Source of the DNA: Liolophura sinensis
Taxonomy: Eukaryota; Mollusca; Polyplacophora; Chitonida; Chitonidae
Length of the DNA stretch: 64,000 nucleotides
Assembly (NCBI RefSeq): GCF_032854445.1
Contig: NC_088301.1
Coordinates: forward strand, 16,118,281 to 16,182,280
Reading direction: 5' to 3'
In this document: one piece after another, positions 11,901-20,431 of the stretch
How the letters are laid out: the number at the start of each line of letters is the position of its first letter
Numbering within the stretch: position 1 is the stretch's first letter
The notes under the pieces: model-generated
Databases searched by the model: none
What the model was told of the DNA's origin: nothing
The model's input: only the letters and a program-made list of their open reading frames with translations
Position numbers and translations under genes: made by a program

Positions 11901-12944
11901 AAGTTAAAAAGTTAAAGAGAAACTAAAATGAAATGTGGCACACGTATCTTTACGTTCGCATTCTGTGGCATATGTATCTCCACGTTCGCATTCTGTGGTA
12001 CATGTTGTGTTACGTGTACAGTCACTTGTAAAATCGGGGCCTCCGTGGCTCAGTCGGTTAGCGCGCTAGCGCAGCGTAGTGACCCAGAAGCCTCTCACCA
12101 ATGCGGTCGCTGTGAGTTCAAGACCAGCTCATGCTGGCTTCCTCTCCGGCCGTACGTGGGAAGGTCTGTCAGCAACCTGCGGATGGTCGTGGGTTTCCCC
12201 CGGGTTCTGCCCGGTTTCCACCCACCATAATGCTGACCGCCGTCGTATAAGTGAAATATTCTTGAGAACGGCGTAAAACAACAAAAAAAAAAAAAAAACT
12301 TGTAAAATCGGGTCCTCCTTGGCCAAGGAGGGTAGCACGTCTGCGCGGCGCAGTGACCCAGGAGCCTCCCACCAAAGCTGTAGCTGTAAGTTCAAGTCCA
12401 ACTCATGTTGGCTTCCTCTCCGGCCATGCGTGGGAAGGTCTGATAGCAACCTGCGGAAGGTCGTGGGTTTCCGCCGCCAGGCTCTGTCCGTTTTTCTCCC
12501 ACCATAATGCTGGCCACCGGCGTAAAAGAGAAATATTCTTGAGTACGGTGTAAAAAAACAACAATCAAATAAATGAATAATATACTTGTTGTTTGAGTGA
12601 TACCTTGTGTATCATTCGGTTTAAGTAATTTAAATTTTACAGTGTTGATTTAAGTATTCACCATTAGCTGTCTTTTCTTGTATTTCTCTTTCATAACAAG
12701 ACGTGAATGAAAGGCTTCAGCGCATTTCATATTTCATTTGAAGCATTGGAAATTTTGTGCGTGCTTCGAATTTTTTTAAAACAGGGCACCGATGATATCG
12801 TTACAAGGAACTTCAGTCTATCTCTGCACGACGGCATCCTCCACTGCTCCTTCCAGAGAAAGCTTTCCGTGAGGGACGGTCGAGTATTCAGCCTGAATTA
12901 CCCTTGGTTTCTTCTTGTCGCCTGGGGGAATACCTACATTGACA
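2688..12944 (+). CDS. FRRS1: Ferric-chelate reductase 1-like protein (signal peptide, Reeler, DOMON), 3' end not found
   Basis: Joined exons: 2688-2707, 3402-3604, 6333-6484, 7354-7442, 8330-8468, 8895-9044, 10547-10648, 12785-12944, encoding 338 residues. The start ATG has A at -3 and G at +4. Residues 1-28 look like a signal peptide (hydrophobic SLWLSCIISLSL). Residues about 30-165 are a Reeler domain: Cys39 in VKTCQHM, then MFKGFLLEARS at 84-94, and a VMTHKG...FEWTAP strand. Residues about 205-338 are a DOMON domain (KWVAIGLSDDTSM, GNDSVIECVS, LHCSFQRKLSV, PWFLLVAWG). Domain order and the FKGFLLEAR block match vertebrate FRRS1/SDR2, a membrane ferric reductase that also carries a cytochrome b561 domain. 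No b561 exon was found downstream, so the product may continue further or be a secreted Reeler-DOMON protein. All intron phases agree. One donor is GC instead of GT. Confidence 0.82.
3402..3604 (+). CDS. FRRS1: FRRS1-like exon 2 (signal peptide and N-terminal Reeler)
   Basis: The acceptor is TTATATTTTAG. The exon encodes LPEGATVKTCQHMTPIHG and LTYSPDDRIR, the first Reeler segment, matching the family pattern of a Cys followed by M-P-xHG. It ends CGAG before GCAAGT, a GC-AG intron donor in phase 1. The next exon supplies TG to make Val75. Confidence 0.8.
5888..6243 (-). mobile_element. tRNA-derived SINE, minus strand, in FRRS1-like intron
   Basis: A (TTTA)n run at 5890-5932 is the 3' tail seen from the plus strand. 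At the other end, the minus strand carries a polymerase III box B (GGTTCAATTCC, complement near 6190) in a tRNA-like head. The body differs from the main family. The element is about 355 bp. Confidence 0.5.
6333..6484 (+). CDS. FRRS1: FRRS1-like exon 3 (central Reeler)
   Basis: The acceptor is GGTTTTAG and the donor CCAG before GTTGGT. It encodes VTLQAHCGRMFKGFLLEARS, the most conserved Reeler block, then LGSFNSPEGTQVVEGCG with the second conserved Cys. It ends in phase 0. Confidence 0.9.
6799..6880 (-). mobile_element. SINE 3' tail fragment, minus strand
   Basis: Plus-strand ATTTATTTATTTATTT is followed by GATGTTTTAGGCCATACCCAAGAATATT, written here as the reverse complement of the main SINE tail (AATATTCTTG-GTA-GG). 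Only the tail is recognisable. Confidence 0.5.
7354..7442 (+). CDS. FRRS1: FRRS1-like exon 4 (Reeler beta strands)
   Basis: The acceptor is a pyrimidine-rich CCCATTCCCCCAG. It encodes VMTHKGPSPRSAVDFEWTAP and SGHVVMT, the Reeler V-T-H ... W-x-AP pattern. It runs from phase 0 to phase 2 with donor GTAGGT. Exon 5 supplies one A to complete Thr155. Confidence 0.85.
7540..7660 (-). mobile_element. SINE fragment, minus strand
   Basis: The plus strand reads TATTTATTTGG, CTCAACAATATTTCCTTTATTCGACGGCGG, CAGCATTATGG and GGGCAGAACCCGGGG. This is the reverse complement of the 3' half of the main SINE (CCCGGGTTCTGCCCGG ... CCATAATGCTG-CCGCCGTCGTATAAG). Confidence 0.65.
8330..8468 (+). CDS. FRRS1: FRRS1-like exon 5 (end of Reeler and linker)
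   Basis: The acceptor is AATTTCCAG and the donor CAG before GTAGGC. It encodes VTFVETYSFFWTNVLSA, the last Reeler strand (compare the V-T-V-V-x-x-Y-x-x-x-W pattern in FRRS1), then a polar Ser/Thr linker with a Cys. It ends in phase 0. Confidence 0.85.
8600..8810. mobile_element. MITE-like element, degenerate copy 3
   Basis: The right end contains AATCTATTCTAGCATCACCCAG, matching the terminal inverted repeat of the elements at 36956 and 37531. The left end contains TTTTCTGAGTGGGGGCAGAATAG, its approximate inverted partner. It lies directly before the repeat-built splice acceptor of FRRS1-like exon 6. Confidence 0.45.
8821..8905 (+). repeat. Short tandem repeat running into FRRS1-like exon 6
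   Basis: Five units of 15-19 bp based on GTCAAGCGTATTCATCT start at 8821, 8838, 8857, 8872 and 8891. The last unit contains the CTAG splice acceptor and the first coding bases of exon 6 (from 8895). The third unit carries a second acceptor-like GTAG at 8857-8860. Confidence 0.75.
8895..9044 (+). CDS. FRRS1: FRRS1-like exon 6 (start of DOMON)
   Basis: The acceptor is CACTCTAG and the donor ATG before GTACGT, phase 0 at both ends, 50 codons. It encodes SWGEVMEDFVTFHLSVFVAD and KWVAIGLSDDTSM, the typical DOMON beta strand and the G-x-S-x-D-x-x-M motif. An upstream in-frame TAG at the acceptor fixes the exon start. Confidence 0.85.
9649..9942 (+). pseudogene. Decayed RecQ-type helicase fragment
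   Basis: Frame 1 encodes FEEVIAYAKASGG, then LELKAKQVTALHATC and DDIAVWLTG. This resembles the segment leading into motif I of RecQ-family helicases (LKxxQ..A, then V-LPTGYGKS). After TG a one-base shift gives YGKNLVYQFMP, so the Walker A Ser/Thr after GK is Asn. A TAG stop follows, then VIQRRDHNEEV and ITIVVSPVNSVCK, resembling the next helicase strand (VVSPL-x-SLM). One frameshift, one stop and the lost Ser/Thr mark it as non-functional. It lies in FRRS1-like intron 6. It may derive from a transposon-associated or duplicated RecQ-like gene. Confidence 0.6.
10547..10648 (+). CDS. FRRS1: FRRS1-like exon 7 (DOMON core)
   Basis: The acceptor is CAACTTTCAG and the donor CCA before GTAAGA, 34 codons, phase 0 at both ends. 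It encodes GNDSVIECVSYDKEAKIYPS, which continues DTSM from exon 6 as M-G-x-D-x-V-x-x-C, a DOMON signature seen in FRRS1 and SDR2. Confidence 0.88.
10905..11095 (+). repeat. Dispersed repeat, copy 2
   Basis: Aligns by eye with 440..625 in the same orientation (AAGCAGTCAACAGTTTC, GATGATGTCGGAAA, ATCAGTATTCAGATCGT). No target-site duplication or coding potential was recognised. Confidence 0.5.
11310..11459 (-). mobile_element. SINE, minus strand, 5'-truncated
   Basis: TTTATTTATTTATTTAG on the plus strand is the tail. TATTCAAGAATATTTCACTT, CGGCGG, CCACGACCATCCGCAGG and CCCACGTACGG follow, the reverse complement of the main SINE body. The tRNA-like head is missing. Confidence 0.8.
11690..11872 (+). 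repeat. TACTGTACTCATC tandem repeat
   Basis: Low-complexity array of TACTGTACTGTACTCATC-type units with variable numbers of the ACTGT core. Overlapping open frames in three phases encode only VLYCTVLIYCT-like repeats and are not genes. Confidence 0.9.
12036..12298 (+). mobile_element. Full-length tRNA-derived SINE (main family)
   Basis: tRNA-like head with box A TGGCTCAGTCGG (12046-12057) and box B-like GAGTTCAAGACC (12114-12125). It is followed by the CTCATGCTGGCTTCCTCTCC body, CCCCCGGGTTCTGCCCGG, CCATAATGCTGACCGCCGTC and GAAATATTCTTGAGAACGGC, ending in a poly-A run. ACTTGTAAAATCGGG flanks it on both sides (12025 and 12298), a 15-bp target-site duplication, so this insertion is relatively young. 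Confidence 0.9.
12310..12578 (+). mobile_element. Second SINE, head to tail with the first
   Basis: Same family as 12036 but more divergent. The head has GTAGCACGTCTGCGCGGCGC, the body is CTCATGTTGGCTTCCTCTCC and the tail is AATATTCTTGAGTACGGTG plus AAATAAATGAATAA. The first copy inserted at its 5' edge, since that copy's target duplication abuts this head. Confidence 0.85.
12785..12944 (+). CDS. FRRS1: FRRS1-like exon 8 (C-terminal DOMON)
   Basis: The acceptor is TTAAAACAG and the donor ACA before GTAAGT, from phase 0 to phase 1. It encodes ILHCSFQRKLSVRDGRVFSL and NYPWFLLVAWGNTYID. These match the DOMON C-x-F-x-R ... L-x-x-x-Y-x-x-x-x-A-x-G region that precedes the b561 helices in FRRS1. 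It is the last exon I can assign by homology. Confidence 0.88.
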
Positions 12945-13279
12945 GTAAGTTGCACAAATGTAATACAAAGATGTCAGATGGGTGTGCAAGTGAAGACAGT
13001 GGCATGAAGTTGGATAAAACCGGTTTGAAATGAATGAACATTTTTTACGCTGCATTGCATGCAAATATGCATGAGTTGTCTCCCTTGTTCCTGCAAAATC
13101 CCGGTTATAGGTTACACGAGCGCATTGATTTTGCTTAATATTTATGCTGTCAGTTTGTCAACTTCAGCCTCAAATATATATATTTTTCCCCTAACCATAT
13201 TATACTACCACATGCAACTTGTACTTTTCTCTTCAGCATATCACAAAATCAACCTAGCATAACCATCTCTTGTTGTGCT

Positions 13280-13526
13280 GGGGTGCCTCCGTGGCTCAGT
13301 TGGTAAGCGCGTTAGCGCAGCGCAGTGACCCAGGAGCCTCTCACCAATGCAGTCGCTGTGAGCTCAAGCCCAGCTCATGCTGGCTTCCTCTCCGGCCGTG
13401 TGTGGGAAGGTCTGCCAACAGCGGATGGTGGTGGTTTTCCCCACGGGATCTGCCAGGTTTCCACCCACTATATTCCTGGCCGCCGTCGAGCACGGCGTAA
13501 AACACCAATCAAAATAAATAAATATA
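13280..13526 (+). mobile_element. SINE, nearly full length (main family)
   Basis: Head GCCTCCGTGGCTCAGTTGG, body CTCATGCTGGCTTCCTCTCC, tail GCACGGCGTAAAACACCAAT plus AAAATAAATAAATA. It shows a small internal deletion (GTCGAGCACGGCG) where the AATATTCTTGAG block is lost. Confidence 0.88.
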
Positions 13527-13756
13527 TCTTTTTGAGCTATGGTTGCCGGAATTTAAGTCATAGCATTATGTTACCTTGATAACCTCCATGTGTGGGTAGT
13601 AACACTGGGCAAAAAGGTTTCTGTTCTATCCAAGAGAGACAAAATTGTAATATATTTTAACTACGTGGAAAATAGTAGTGCAGAAATTTATAATGTATCA
13701 AGAATCTAAAATGTCTGTGTGGCAGTATTATCCAATCAGTGCCCTGCACTTTTCAG

Positions 13757-13815
13757 TTCGAAGGCAAATCTTGGACCCACTTGCACGAATTGCTCTGGGG
13801 AAATATGACAATTGA
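13757..13815 (+). CDS. Possible terminal exon of the FRRS1-like gene
   Basis: A good acceptor (CCTGCACTTTTCAG) is followed by an exon that, in phase 1 from exon 8, reads 19 residues (IRRQILDPLARIALGKYDN) to a TGA. AATAAA (13815-13820) immediately follows. If used, the product would be a soluble Reeler-DOMON protein of about 357 residues with no b561 helices. The residues have no family similarity I know, so this rests on splice and polyadenylation signals only. Confidence 0.25.
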
Positions 13816-13932
13816 ATAAACCAACATAGGAATAAAAGTGATGCATATATATTCGATTGTTTTTGTTTTGTGATATATTTGATTTTTCATTTTATTTTGA
13901 GGGGAATGGGTACTGCGTTTCTTCCATTGATT

Positions 13933-14016
13933 GCATGTTAATTACGACGAATACGTGTAGGCCTACTTACAACTGCATGTTAATTACGACGAATACGTGT
14001 AGGCCTACTTACAAAT
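13933..14016 (+). repeat. Exact 42-bp tandem duplication
   Basis: Two adjacent copies of GCATGTTAATTACGACGAAT followed by ACGTGTAGGCCTACTTACAA, starting at 13933 and 13975. The identity indicates a recent event. The 42-bp period keeps a surrounding open frame intact, but that frame has no coding signature. Confidence 0.9.
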
Positions 14017-15418
14017 TCGAACGTAAAGCTTTCCGACGACATGAAAATGCTTTGCAAATAGAATAGGCAATATATTTGTCATAAGTAATATGAGAAGCCT
14101 TCAGGCAACATTGCCTATCATTAGGCAGACATTTGATGCGGACGAGTCTGTTGTAACACGGGAACACGACTTTTATTTTTAAGCGTATATTTACGCTATT
14201 TGCACAAAGTTATTCTTCTATCGCACTTCAGAGGGACAACAGACGTCTCCGATTCTACGAAGGTCTTGCCTATCCATCTAACTGGGCCTATTCATTGAAA
14301 CTTCATATTGAACTTCGAATTTGGAACTTGTTTCGGACTGTCCAGAATCACTAAAATCTAGTTATTTTTCTAGTTATTTTTCTAGTTATACTTTTTACAT
14401 TGAATGGGTCAACCACCGAGAATTATTTAAGCCTATATCACGCCTCATTTCAACATCGAATTTTATTTTCCATGAACACTAAATGATATTAAACTTTTGG
14501 AGAAATCTCACAAGAGTCAGAAGATAGCCACGGTAATAGCTTAAGGATAGGTCTATCATTTTATTCAGGATTCCACGGTTTGACAAGAGGATACTCAACA
14601 GTTTTGAACCGACATTCAGAAAATACATTACCATTCTGCATTCCGTACATGACTACCCAGTGACCAGAATGTCAAAATAAACAATAATCGAAAGGCCTTT
14701 GCAAACTTAGTATAAAGTGTTAGATTTTCCCGAAGTGTGTTTCTCTATATCCTTAAAATCCCGCGATTCTCGCGAGATTACCACGGACATCGAATACCCT
14801 TTATAATTCTACTGTAGGTGATGATAAAGAAGTCCACACAAAGAGACCAGTTTTCACCTTGAATCCAGTGACTTTCGTCAGATCTGAAAACCAGGGGACG
14901 ACTACTACCTCACCAAATAGTAGCTTCTCCTACAGACCCAAAGGCAAGATTGTTATTTTTCTCAGTTTGCTACATTTTTTGAATAATACCAAAGCTTAAT
15001 CGAACATGAATGATTATGAAAGTATTTATTGAGTGAAATCGTAGTAAATCTAGCCATTTTACTTTTACCGCTATTTAATAGGATATTTCATTCAGGAGCT
15101 TATACGGAAAGACAACAGCTATAAGTGTCCAGATCATACCGCATCAGTTATAATGCGCATGTACACTGACATGTGCCCTTATGCCGTTATCCTTCATGCA
15201 TTCAAGGTTTCCTATCGGCAAATAGCTGAATTCTAATATTATTATTCAGTATATTAGCCTGCGGAGGTATCTAAAAGGGCCGTAAAAGTGTTGTATGTAT
15301 AAAAGTGCAGCTTTTTCGTTATTTGACTGATAGTATCTCTCTCTAGACTATATATTTTTGTTCGTAACGTGTCATTCTTTTTCTTGAATGTTCTTGTAGG
15401 ATTGTTCCTGGCCATATG

Positions 15419-16070
15419 TTTTGTTTGGGCCTACATTATCCTCATCATCTAATCCAGAATACTGTTGGGGCCTGCATTATCCTCGTCATGTAATCCAGAA
15501 TACTGTTGGGGCCTGCATTATCCTCGTCATCTAATCCAGAATACTGTTGGGGCCTGCATTATCCTCGTCATCTAATCCAGAATACTGTTGGGGCCTGCGT
15601 TTTCCTCGTAATATAATCCTGAATTCTGTTGGGACCTGCATTATCCTCGTCATGTAATCTAGAATACTGTTGGGGCCTGCATTATTCTTGTCATATAATC
15701 CAGTATCCTGTTTGGACTTACATGTACCCCAGAATACTATTTGGGCTTGCGTTATCCTCATCATCTAATCCAGTATACTGTTTGGACCTGCATTATTTTC
15801 GTTATCTAATCGAGAATACCGTTTGCACTTGCATTATTCTCGTCTTCTAATCCAGTATACTGTTTGGACCGACATTATTCTCATGATCTGATCCAGTATA
15901 CTGTTTGGACCTGCATTATTCTCATCATCTAATCCAGTATACTGTTTGGACCTGTATTGTTCTCGTCATCTAATCCAGAAGACTTTTTGGAACTGCATTA
16001 TCTCTGTCATCTACTCAAGAAGATTATCTGAACCTGCATTATTCTCATCATCTAATCCAGAACACTCGAG
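15419..16070 (+). repeat. 41-bp minisatellite, about 16 copies
   Basis: The unit reads ATACTGTTGGGGCCTGCATT then ATCCTCGTCATCTAATCCAGA. The left half of the array carries GTTGGGGCCTGC and the right half mostly GTTTGGACCTGC, so two subfamilies are spatially sorted. Open frames across it are artefacts of the period. Confidence 0.92.
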
Positions 16071-16618
16071 CTCCCCTCCAAACCACTACAACTGTAGTCG
16101 CGGTGCTAAAATTGTAGGGTCTCTGAATTAGCCACATAACGATATTAGTCTAATTCAGACTATGTACAAAATGCCTTGCTCAACCGATAAGAATTATTAT
16201 AGTATTATGATTGGTGTTATGAAAATAGTCTAAGCAGCAAAGTACTTTCCCGACCGTCTGTAAAAAGTTTATTGGCAATTTATTTTCATCACGTGTTTGT
16301 CCATTGCATATAACTGAATTTTGTAACCATTAATTACACATATCTTGTATATTCTGAATAAAAACACGAGCTCCCTTCATTTGAATAGTCTGTGTGTACA
16401 CTTACGGTAGCCCGTTAGTGCCATTCGAATTTTTGACATTTTCTACTGACTTACAATAATTAAGAGGACTTTCTAATGAAACTTATCATTATGACCTTCA
16501 GAATTTGAAGTAAATGCATAAGGAATTAACGCACAAACAAAAACATTTTACACAAAATTGATAAATTCTATTGTAAGCTTCGAAAAAAAGCGAAAAACGT
16601 TTTCCCCGCTGTATTAAG

Positions 16619-16700
16619 GTTTACACTGCAGGAAAAAAGTTTACACCACGGAGAAAACGTTTACACCACGGCGAAAACGTTTACACCGCGGAGTAAACTT
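16619..16700 (+). repeat. 20-bp tandem repeat, four copies
   Basis: Units begin TTACACTGCA, TTACACCACG, TTACACCACG and TTACACCGCG at 16621, 16641, 16661 and 16681, each followed by a GAAAAC-like block. It lies at the 3' side of a minus-strand tRNA-like SINE head and may be part of that element. Confidence 0.8.
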
Positions 16701-16739
16701 TTCATCGCGGATATTGTAAGATAGCTTACAAATATCAGC

Positions 16740-16850
16740 CGCAGTCGAAATAGCAAATGCCGGATTCGAACGTGTGACATGAGTGGTGAAGGGCATGATA
16801 TAGCTATAGTGAACCAGCGCTTTAACCGCCAGAGCCCTCAAGAGTCTACT
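16740..16850 (-). mobile_element. tRNA-like SINE head, minus strand
   Basis: The minus strand reads GGGCTCTGGCGGTTAAAGCG (box A region), then ACACGTTCGAATCCGGCATT, with a near-perfect box B (GTTCGAATCC). The spacing exceeds that of a tRNA gene and no cloverleaf closes, so I read it as a SINE head and not a tRNA. Confidence 0.5.
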
Positions 16851-17727
16851 GCAGTTTTAAGCCACGAGCTCTTGCATGGACCTGTTCTTCACTCATATGC
16901 TCTGTTGCCGTTGTGTAAATGAAATGTTGGGTTAACTTTTCTCCAACAGACATTAATCCAATGAACAAATAATTATGTATTGAAGACAGTAAGTTTAACG
17001 ATACTACACATCCCTATATGGTGATGTGTACCAGTGGAGAATATATATAATTGTGGTTTTCTCCCTATATTTCCCCCATAACTGTTTTAAGGCCACTATA
17101 AACAAGATGCATGTGTAAGTCTTGGGAATGTCTTGTCAAGGCGTTTTTTTTTTTTCGCGGGGAAAGGATTGGGTGAGCACCGACATGTTTCAGACAAAGT
17201 CAACCCCGGAATCTGTGATGGTAGACGTTTTAATGAGAGAGAGTGTAGGGTTACTGGTTAAGGTATTGACCTGAGTAATTATGTAAATCTCAATGAAGTA
17301 TTCTCTCTCTCTCCCTCTGGCCGTGTATGTGTGTCATTGTGTATCCCAGCAGTGCTGTAACGACCAGACCCCAGCACTGTTATATGACTCCCTGTGTTGT
17401 CTGCCTCCATGACAGGTATCGTGTTTTGTACAGCTACGCAAACAAAAGATAACAAGTATTAGGACGAAACAAGTGTGAAGGCAATAAGAAGAAGTTGTGG
17501 GGCAAGCTGCCAAGATTTGTGTATTGATATAATCAGACAGATTTGATTGACCCGTGCTCGAGGTGTGACACGATTAATACATACAGTATGTGTGCTGCCC
17601 GCGAACACTTATCCTTACACTAAATGCGCAGCACCGAGAAACAGTGAATCAAGGGGATAACTTCGGTGGTATCTTCGGCATACATATTGCCGACATAGTA
17701 AAGAAACTGTATCGGTTAACGCCCAGG

Positions 17728-18513
17728 ATGTCTTCTCCAACAAAAGGCCCTAGTGTAGCAGTCGTGCGTCGCCAAAACAGCCTTAGTCGTAAACTTTCCT
17801 CTCCGAAACTCATCAAAAAGAAAAGTGTTTCCAGATACGAAGAAACTTCCAAGGACTCCGATTCGCTGCCACAGTCTTGGACTAGCACCAGTTACCAAGA
17901 TTCCCCACAATCGATACAAGGGTCTTATCCAGAAACATCAGCGTCGATCTTCATCCAGCAATGTATACAGAATCTACCAGCGGAGTTAGGGACGCCGGTG
18001 GAACGATGCCCTTTACCAGAAGGTTCCGAAGATTTCAGGAAGGTGATGCACGATATCAACTCTGAGACAAAACAAGAGAGTGTTGACTCTTCTTCGGAGA
18101 GTGCAAGGCACATTGTCTCAAAGGAGAGATCGAGTTCCTTCAGATCCCAAGACGCATCCTCGGACGTTCTGGAAGGAAGGGTAATGTCAAACACCAACGA
18201 GCCTAAAAAAACGCCTTTGACGAAGAGGGTGAGTTCCTCAAATCTGACCGGAACGAACCAATCCCCTGTTCGAAGACAAGGTGGCCAGTGGTCACACTCG
18301 AGCAGCCAAAGACACGCCAAAGGTTCTGAAGGTAAGCCCGCATTGAGAAAGACGTCCAGACAAGAGGATATATTTGTTTTATCCTCGGATTCAGAGGGCG
18401 ACGATGATGATAAAAGCCGGCTCTCTTCCAGGCGAAAACCAGTAAGTAGACAGTCTAGTCTGCAATCCGTCAAGTCTCATAAGCCTGGATTGGCAAGATT
18501 AATGTCGCAATAG
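17728..18513 (+). CDS. Intronless serine-rich basic protein, function unknown
   Basis: 261 residues from an ATG with A at -3 (CCCAGGATGTC). The open frame extends 46 codons further upstream but has no ATG there, so this start was chosen. The protein is rich in Ser, Lys and Arg, with repeated basophilic phosphorylation-like motifs (RRQNSLSRK, KKKSVSRY, RKTSRQ, SRQSSLQS) near both ends, and an acidic SSDSEGDDDD segment near residue 222. One ordered-looking segment (SIFIQQCIQNLPAELGTP) lies around residues 70-87. No signal peptide, membrane segment or known domain was seen. The protein looks largely disordered and phospho-regulated. A candidate polyadenylation signal is AATAAA at 19204. Alternatively it is one large exon of a longer gene. 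A 182-codon antisense frame exists but looks like a shadow. Confidence 0.55.
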   Translation: MSSPTKGPSVAVVRRQNSLSRKLSSPKLIKKKSVSRYEETSKDSDSLPQSWTSTSYQDSPQSIQGSYPETSASIFIQQCIQNLPAELGTPVERCPLPEGSEDFRKVMHDINSETKQESVDSSSESARHIVSKERSSSFRSQDASSDVLEGRVMSNTNEPKKTPLTKRVSSSNLTGTNQSPVRRQGGQWSHSSSQRHAKGSEGKPALRKTSRQEDIFVLSSDSEGDDDDKSRLSSRRKPVSRQSSLQSVKSHKPGLARLMSQ

Positions 18514-19953
18514 GTCTAATGTTCGACCGCAGATACGACACTTGATTCACCTACTCAGTCCAAGGAAACTGAAAGAGGTACTAAGGAATTGACTGGTCAC
18601 TGTTAAGTGGACCGTAATGTTACATTGTGTGTGTTGTGCTGCTTGTTCTTTAGAAAGCTTGGGGGATATGGACCTACGTGCACGTTATAATCTCAAGCAA
18701 TGAATGGTGCTAAGGTACATTTCGTCCGCAAAACAGTTTTCACTTTCTTGACCTTAACTTTATATTTAAGGATGGACTCAATTTAGATGTGAACATGTAA
18801 AAGAATTTGGCTACAAAACTCTTGTCCGGGCTAAGCGAATTGAAAACAGGGCTGTACAAAGAATCTTGATATACCTCCTGCTAGAAAAAAGATTCCCTGC
18901 ACAGGATTTCAGCTAAAGGTAAAATGCAACAAATGTTCAATCTATGAGTTATAGGGAAATCCATCTCAGATAAACCGGGACGAAATTCCGTGTAAAGCTG
19001 TTAACATGATAGTTCAGTACAAACAATGTCATCTTATTAGACTGGTATCGTGGTCACGAACTCGCATATGGCTCAGACACATAAAGTCAGTCTTACTGGC
19101 TTCGTTTACCTGGTAGTTCAAACAATGCATGATTTATGGCATGTTGACCCCTGACACGCCAGTGTCGCTATAGTGTGATACATACTATGGAAGGTAAATC
19201 TGTAATAAATACGCCGGCAGATTACTGTGCGGGTAAGGTTTAACGTATGTAAAAGATTGAAAGTGTGCTGTTAAATACCGGTATGTTAATTACAGTATGT
19301 CACTAGTGTTTGAAACCGTATACATGCCTCCCTATCTATATTATGTTCATGTATCCGCACATGTGAGAGAAAGAAAATGTGAAGTGTTTGCTTATGGCAT
19401 TTCCAGAAAGAACTACTTCCGAGCCGAATCTATAAGTAGTATGAACAAATATTAATTATTGATACAAAATCATTAACATCTGTTTTCTTTTGTGAGGCTT
19501 TAGTATATGATTCACGCCTTGTGTTATATAAAATTATGTTTTATTAATTATATGGGTAATAACGACAATTCCACACGGATTATAAAGATTTGTATTTCGA
19601 TGTCACCAGTTTGATCATTTGTTGGACTTATAGTACAACATCTATTCCCTTAGTTAAGTACAAAAGTGTTTATTTGTAAGCCAATCAGTCATGGCTTGGA
19701 TTTACACCCTGGGGTGACTGTTTTGTTAGGGTGTCTCCTTCCTACAGCTGTTGTATCCTTTACAAGAATTTCTCCCCATGGTGAAAAGCTAGTAAGCCCC
19801 TTTAATTATCCTTAAGCCACATTTGCTAACCCAAGACCCATTGTTAAGATGCGGTTTTGTCTATTCCTCAGATCTTAATAGTACATAGTATAATTAGCAG
19901 TGTTTAATAAATATACTAAGATTGTTAACAATAGACTACATAAATATATGTCC

Positions 19954-20130
19954 CGCTGGGCTTGTACGGCGTTGAGGCCATGGATGTGAGAGGAGAAAAC
20001 TTAACAGAGCCCAGAGAAAATCACTGTCCGATCCTAGGTGCCTGACAAACCTTATGATTTAAAAAGGAGGCCGAACACTGGATTCGAACTTTCGCCCTCA
20101 TTGGTCCTTGGATAATCATCTTCGCCAATT
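19954..20130 (-). mobile_element. tRNA-derived SINE, minus strand, divergent
   Basis: The minus strand reads GGGCGAAAGTTCGAATCCAG, with box B GTTCGAATCC, preceded by a tRNA-like TTGGCGAAGATG region. The left part (AACTTAACAGAGCCCAGAGA) resembles a degraded SINE body. Boundaries are approximate. Confidence 0.4.
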
Positions 20131-20431
20131 AAGGGAGACAGTTTTATCGCATGAGTCAAATAGAGCACAGGCGATATTACAGTAGTTGAATAATCTGCTT
20201 CACTTCGCGATATGAACTTTCACGTGCGATAAGACTGGTGCAAATAAAGCTGCCTTTATAATAAACATTTGCCGCATCCGACATAACCAGAGCGCCGCCA
20301 ATTTCATGCCTTTGAGGTCAATTGGTGGTGTAAGGAATACCGGCTGATACAAGGGAGATAACTGTGTCGAACAAACTTGTATTCATTTATCTTAGTGATG
20401 CTTATAACGACAAACAATTTTTGTTCGTGAT

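Larger units (their letters stand above)
13816..17727. other. Intergenic DNA with tandem arrays
   Basis: It contains an exact 42-bp duplication (13933), a 41-bp array (15419-16070), a 20-bp array (16619-16700) and a minus-strand tRNA-like SINE head (16740-16850). I searched for b561-type transmembrane exons of the FRRS1-like gene and saw none. The last 400 bp should hold the promoter of the intronless gene at 17728. No TATA box was recognised. Confidence 0.5.

Noticed and set aside
11633-11926. Tyr/Cys/Leu-rich open frames in three phases
   Set aside because: Translation of the TACTGTACTCATC low-complexity array.
12036-12130. tRNA gene
   Set aside because: Box A and box B are about 68 bp apart and no cloverleaf forms; this is a SINE head. 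Other box B matches (6190, 16760, 20090, 48480, 62355) are likewise SINE-like or isolated.
12079-12553. Several 60-110 codon frames rich in RPxVGRS and GFLSG
   Set aside because: They lie entirely in SINE copies, and the same peptides recur at 13325 and elsewhere with the SINE body.
14102-14140. Alternative exon 9 of the FRRS1-like gene (acceptor CCTTCAG, reading SNIAYH then stop)
   Set aside because: The G-x-I-x-YH-like match is tempting but the polypyrimidine tract is poor and the exon stops after six residues.
15531-15850. Open frames across 15.5-15.85 kb
   Set aside because: Period artefacts of the 41-bp array.
17925-18473. 182-codon minus-strand frame opposite the intronless gene
   Set aside because: Shadow of a Ser/Lys/Arg-rich sense frame; Leu/Ser-rich with no features or start context.
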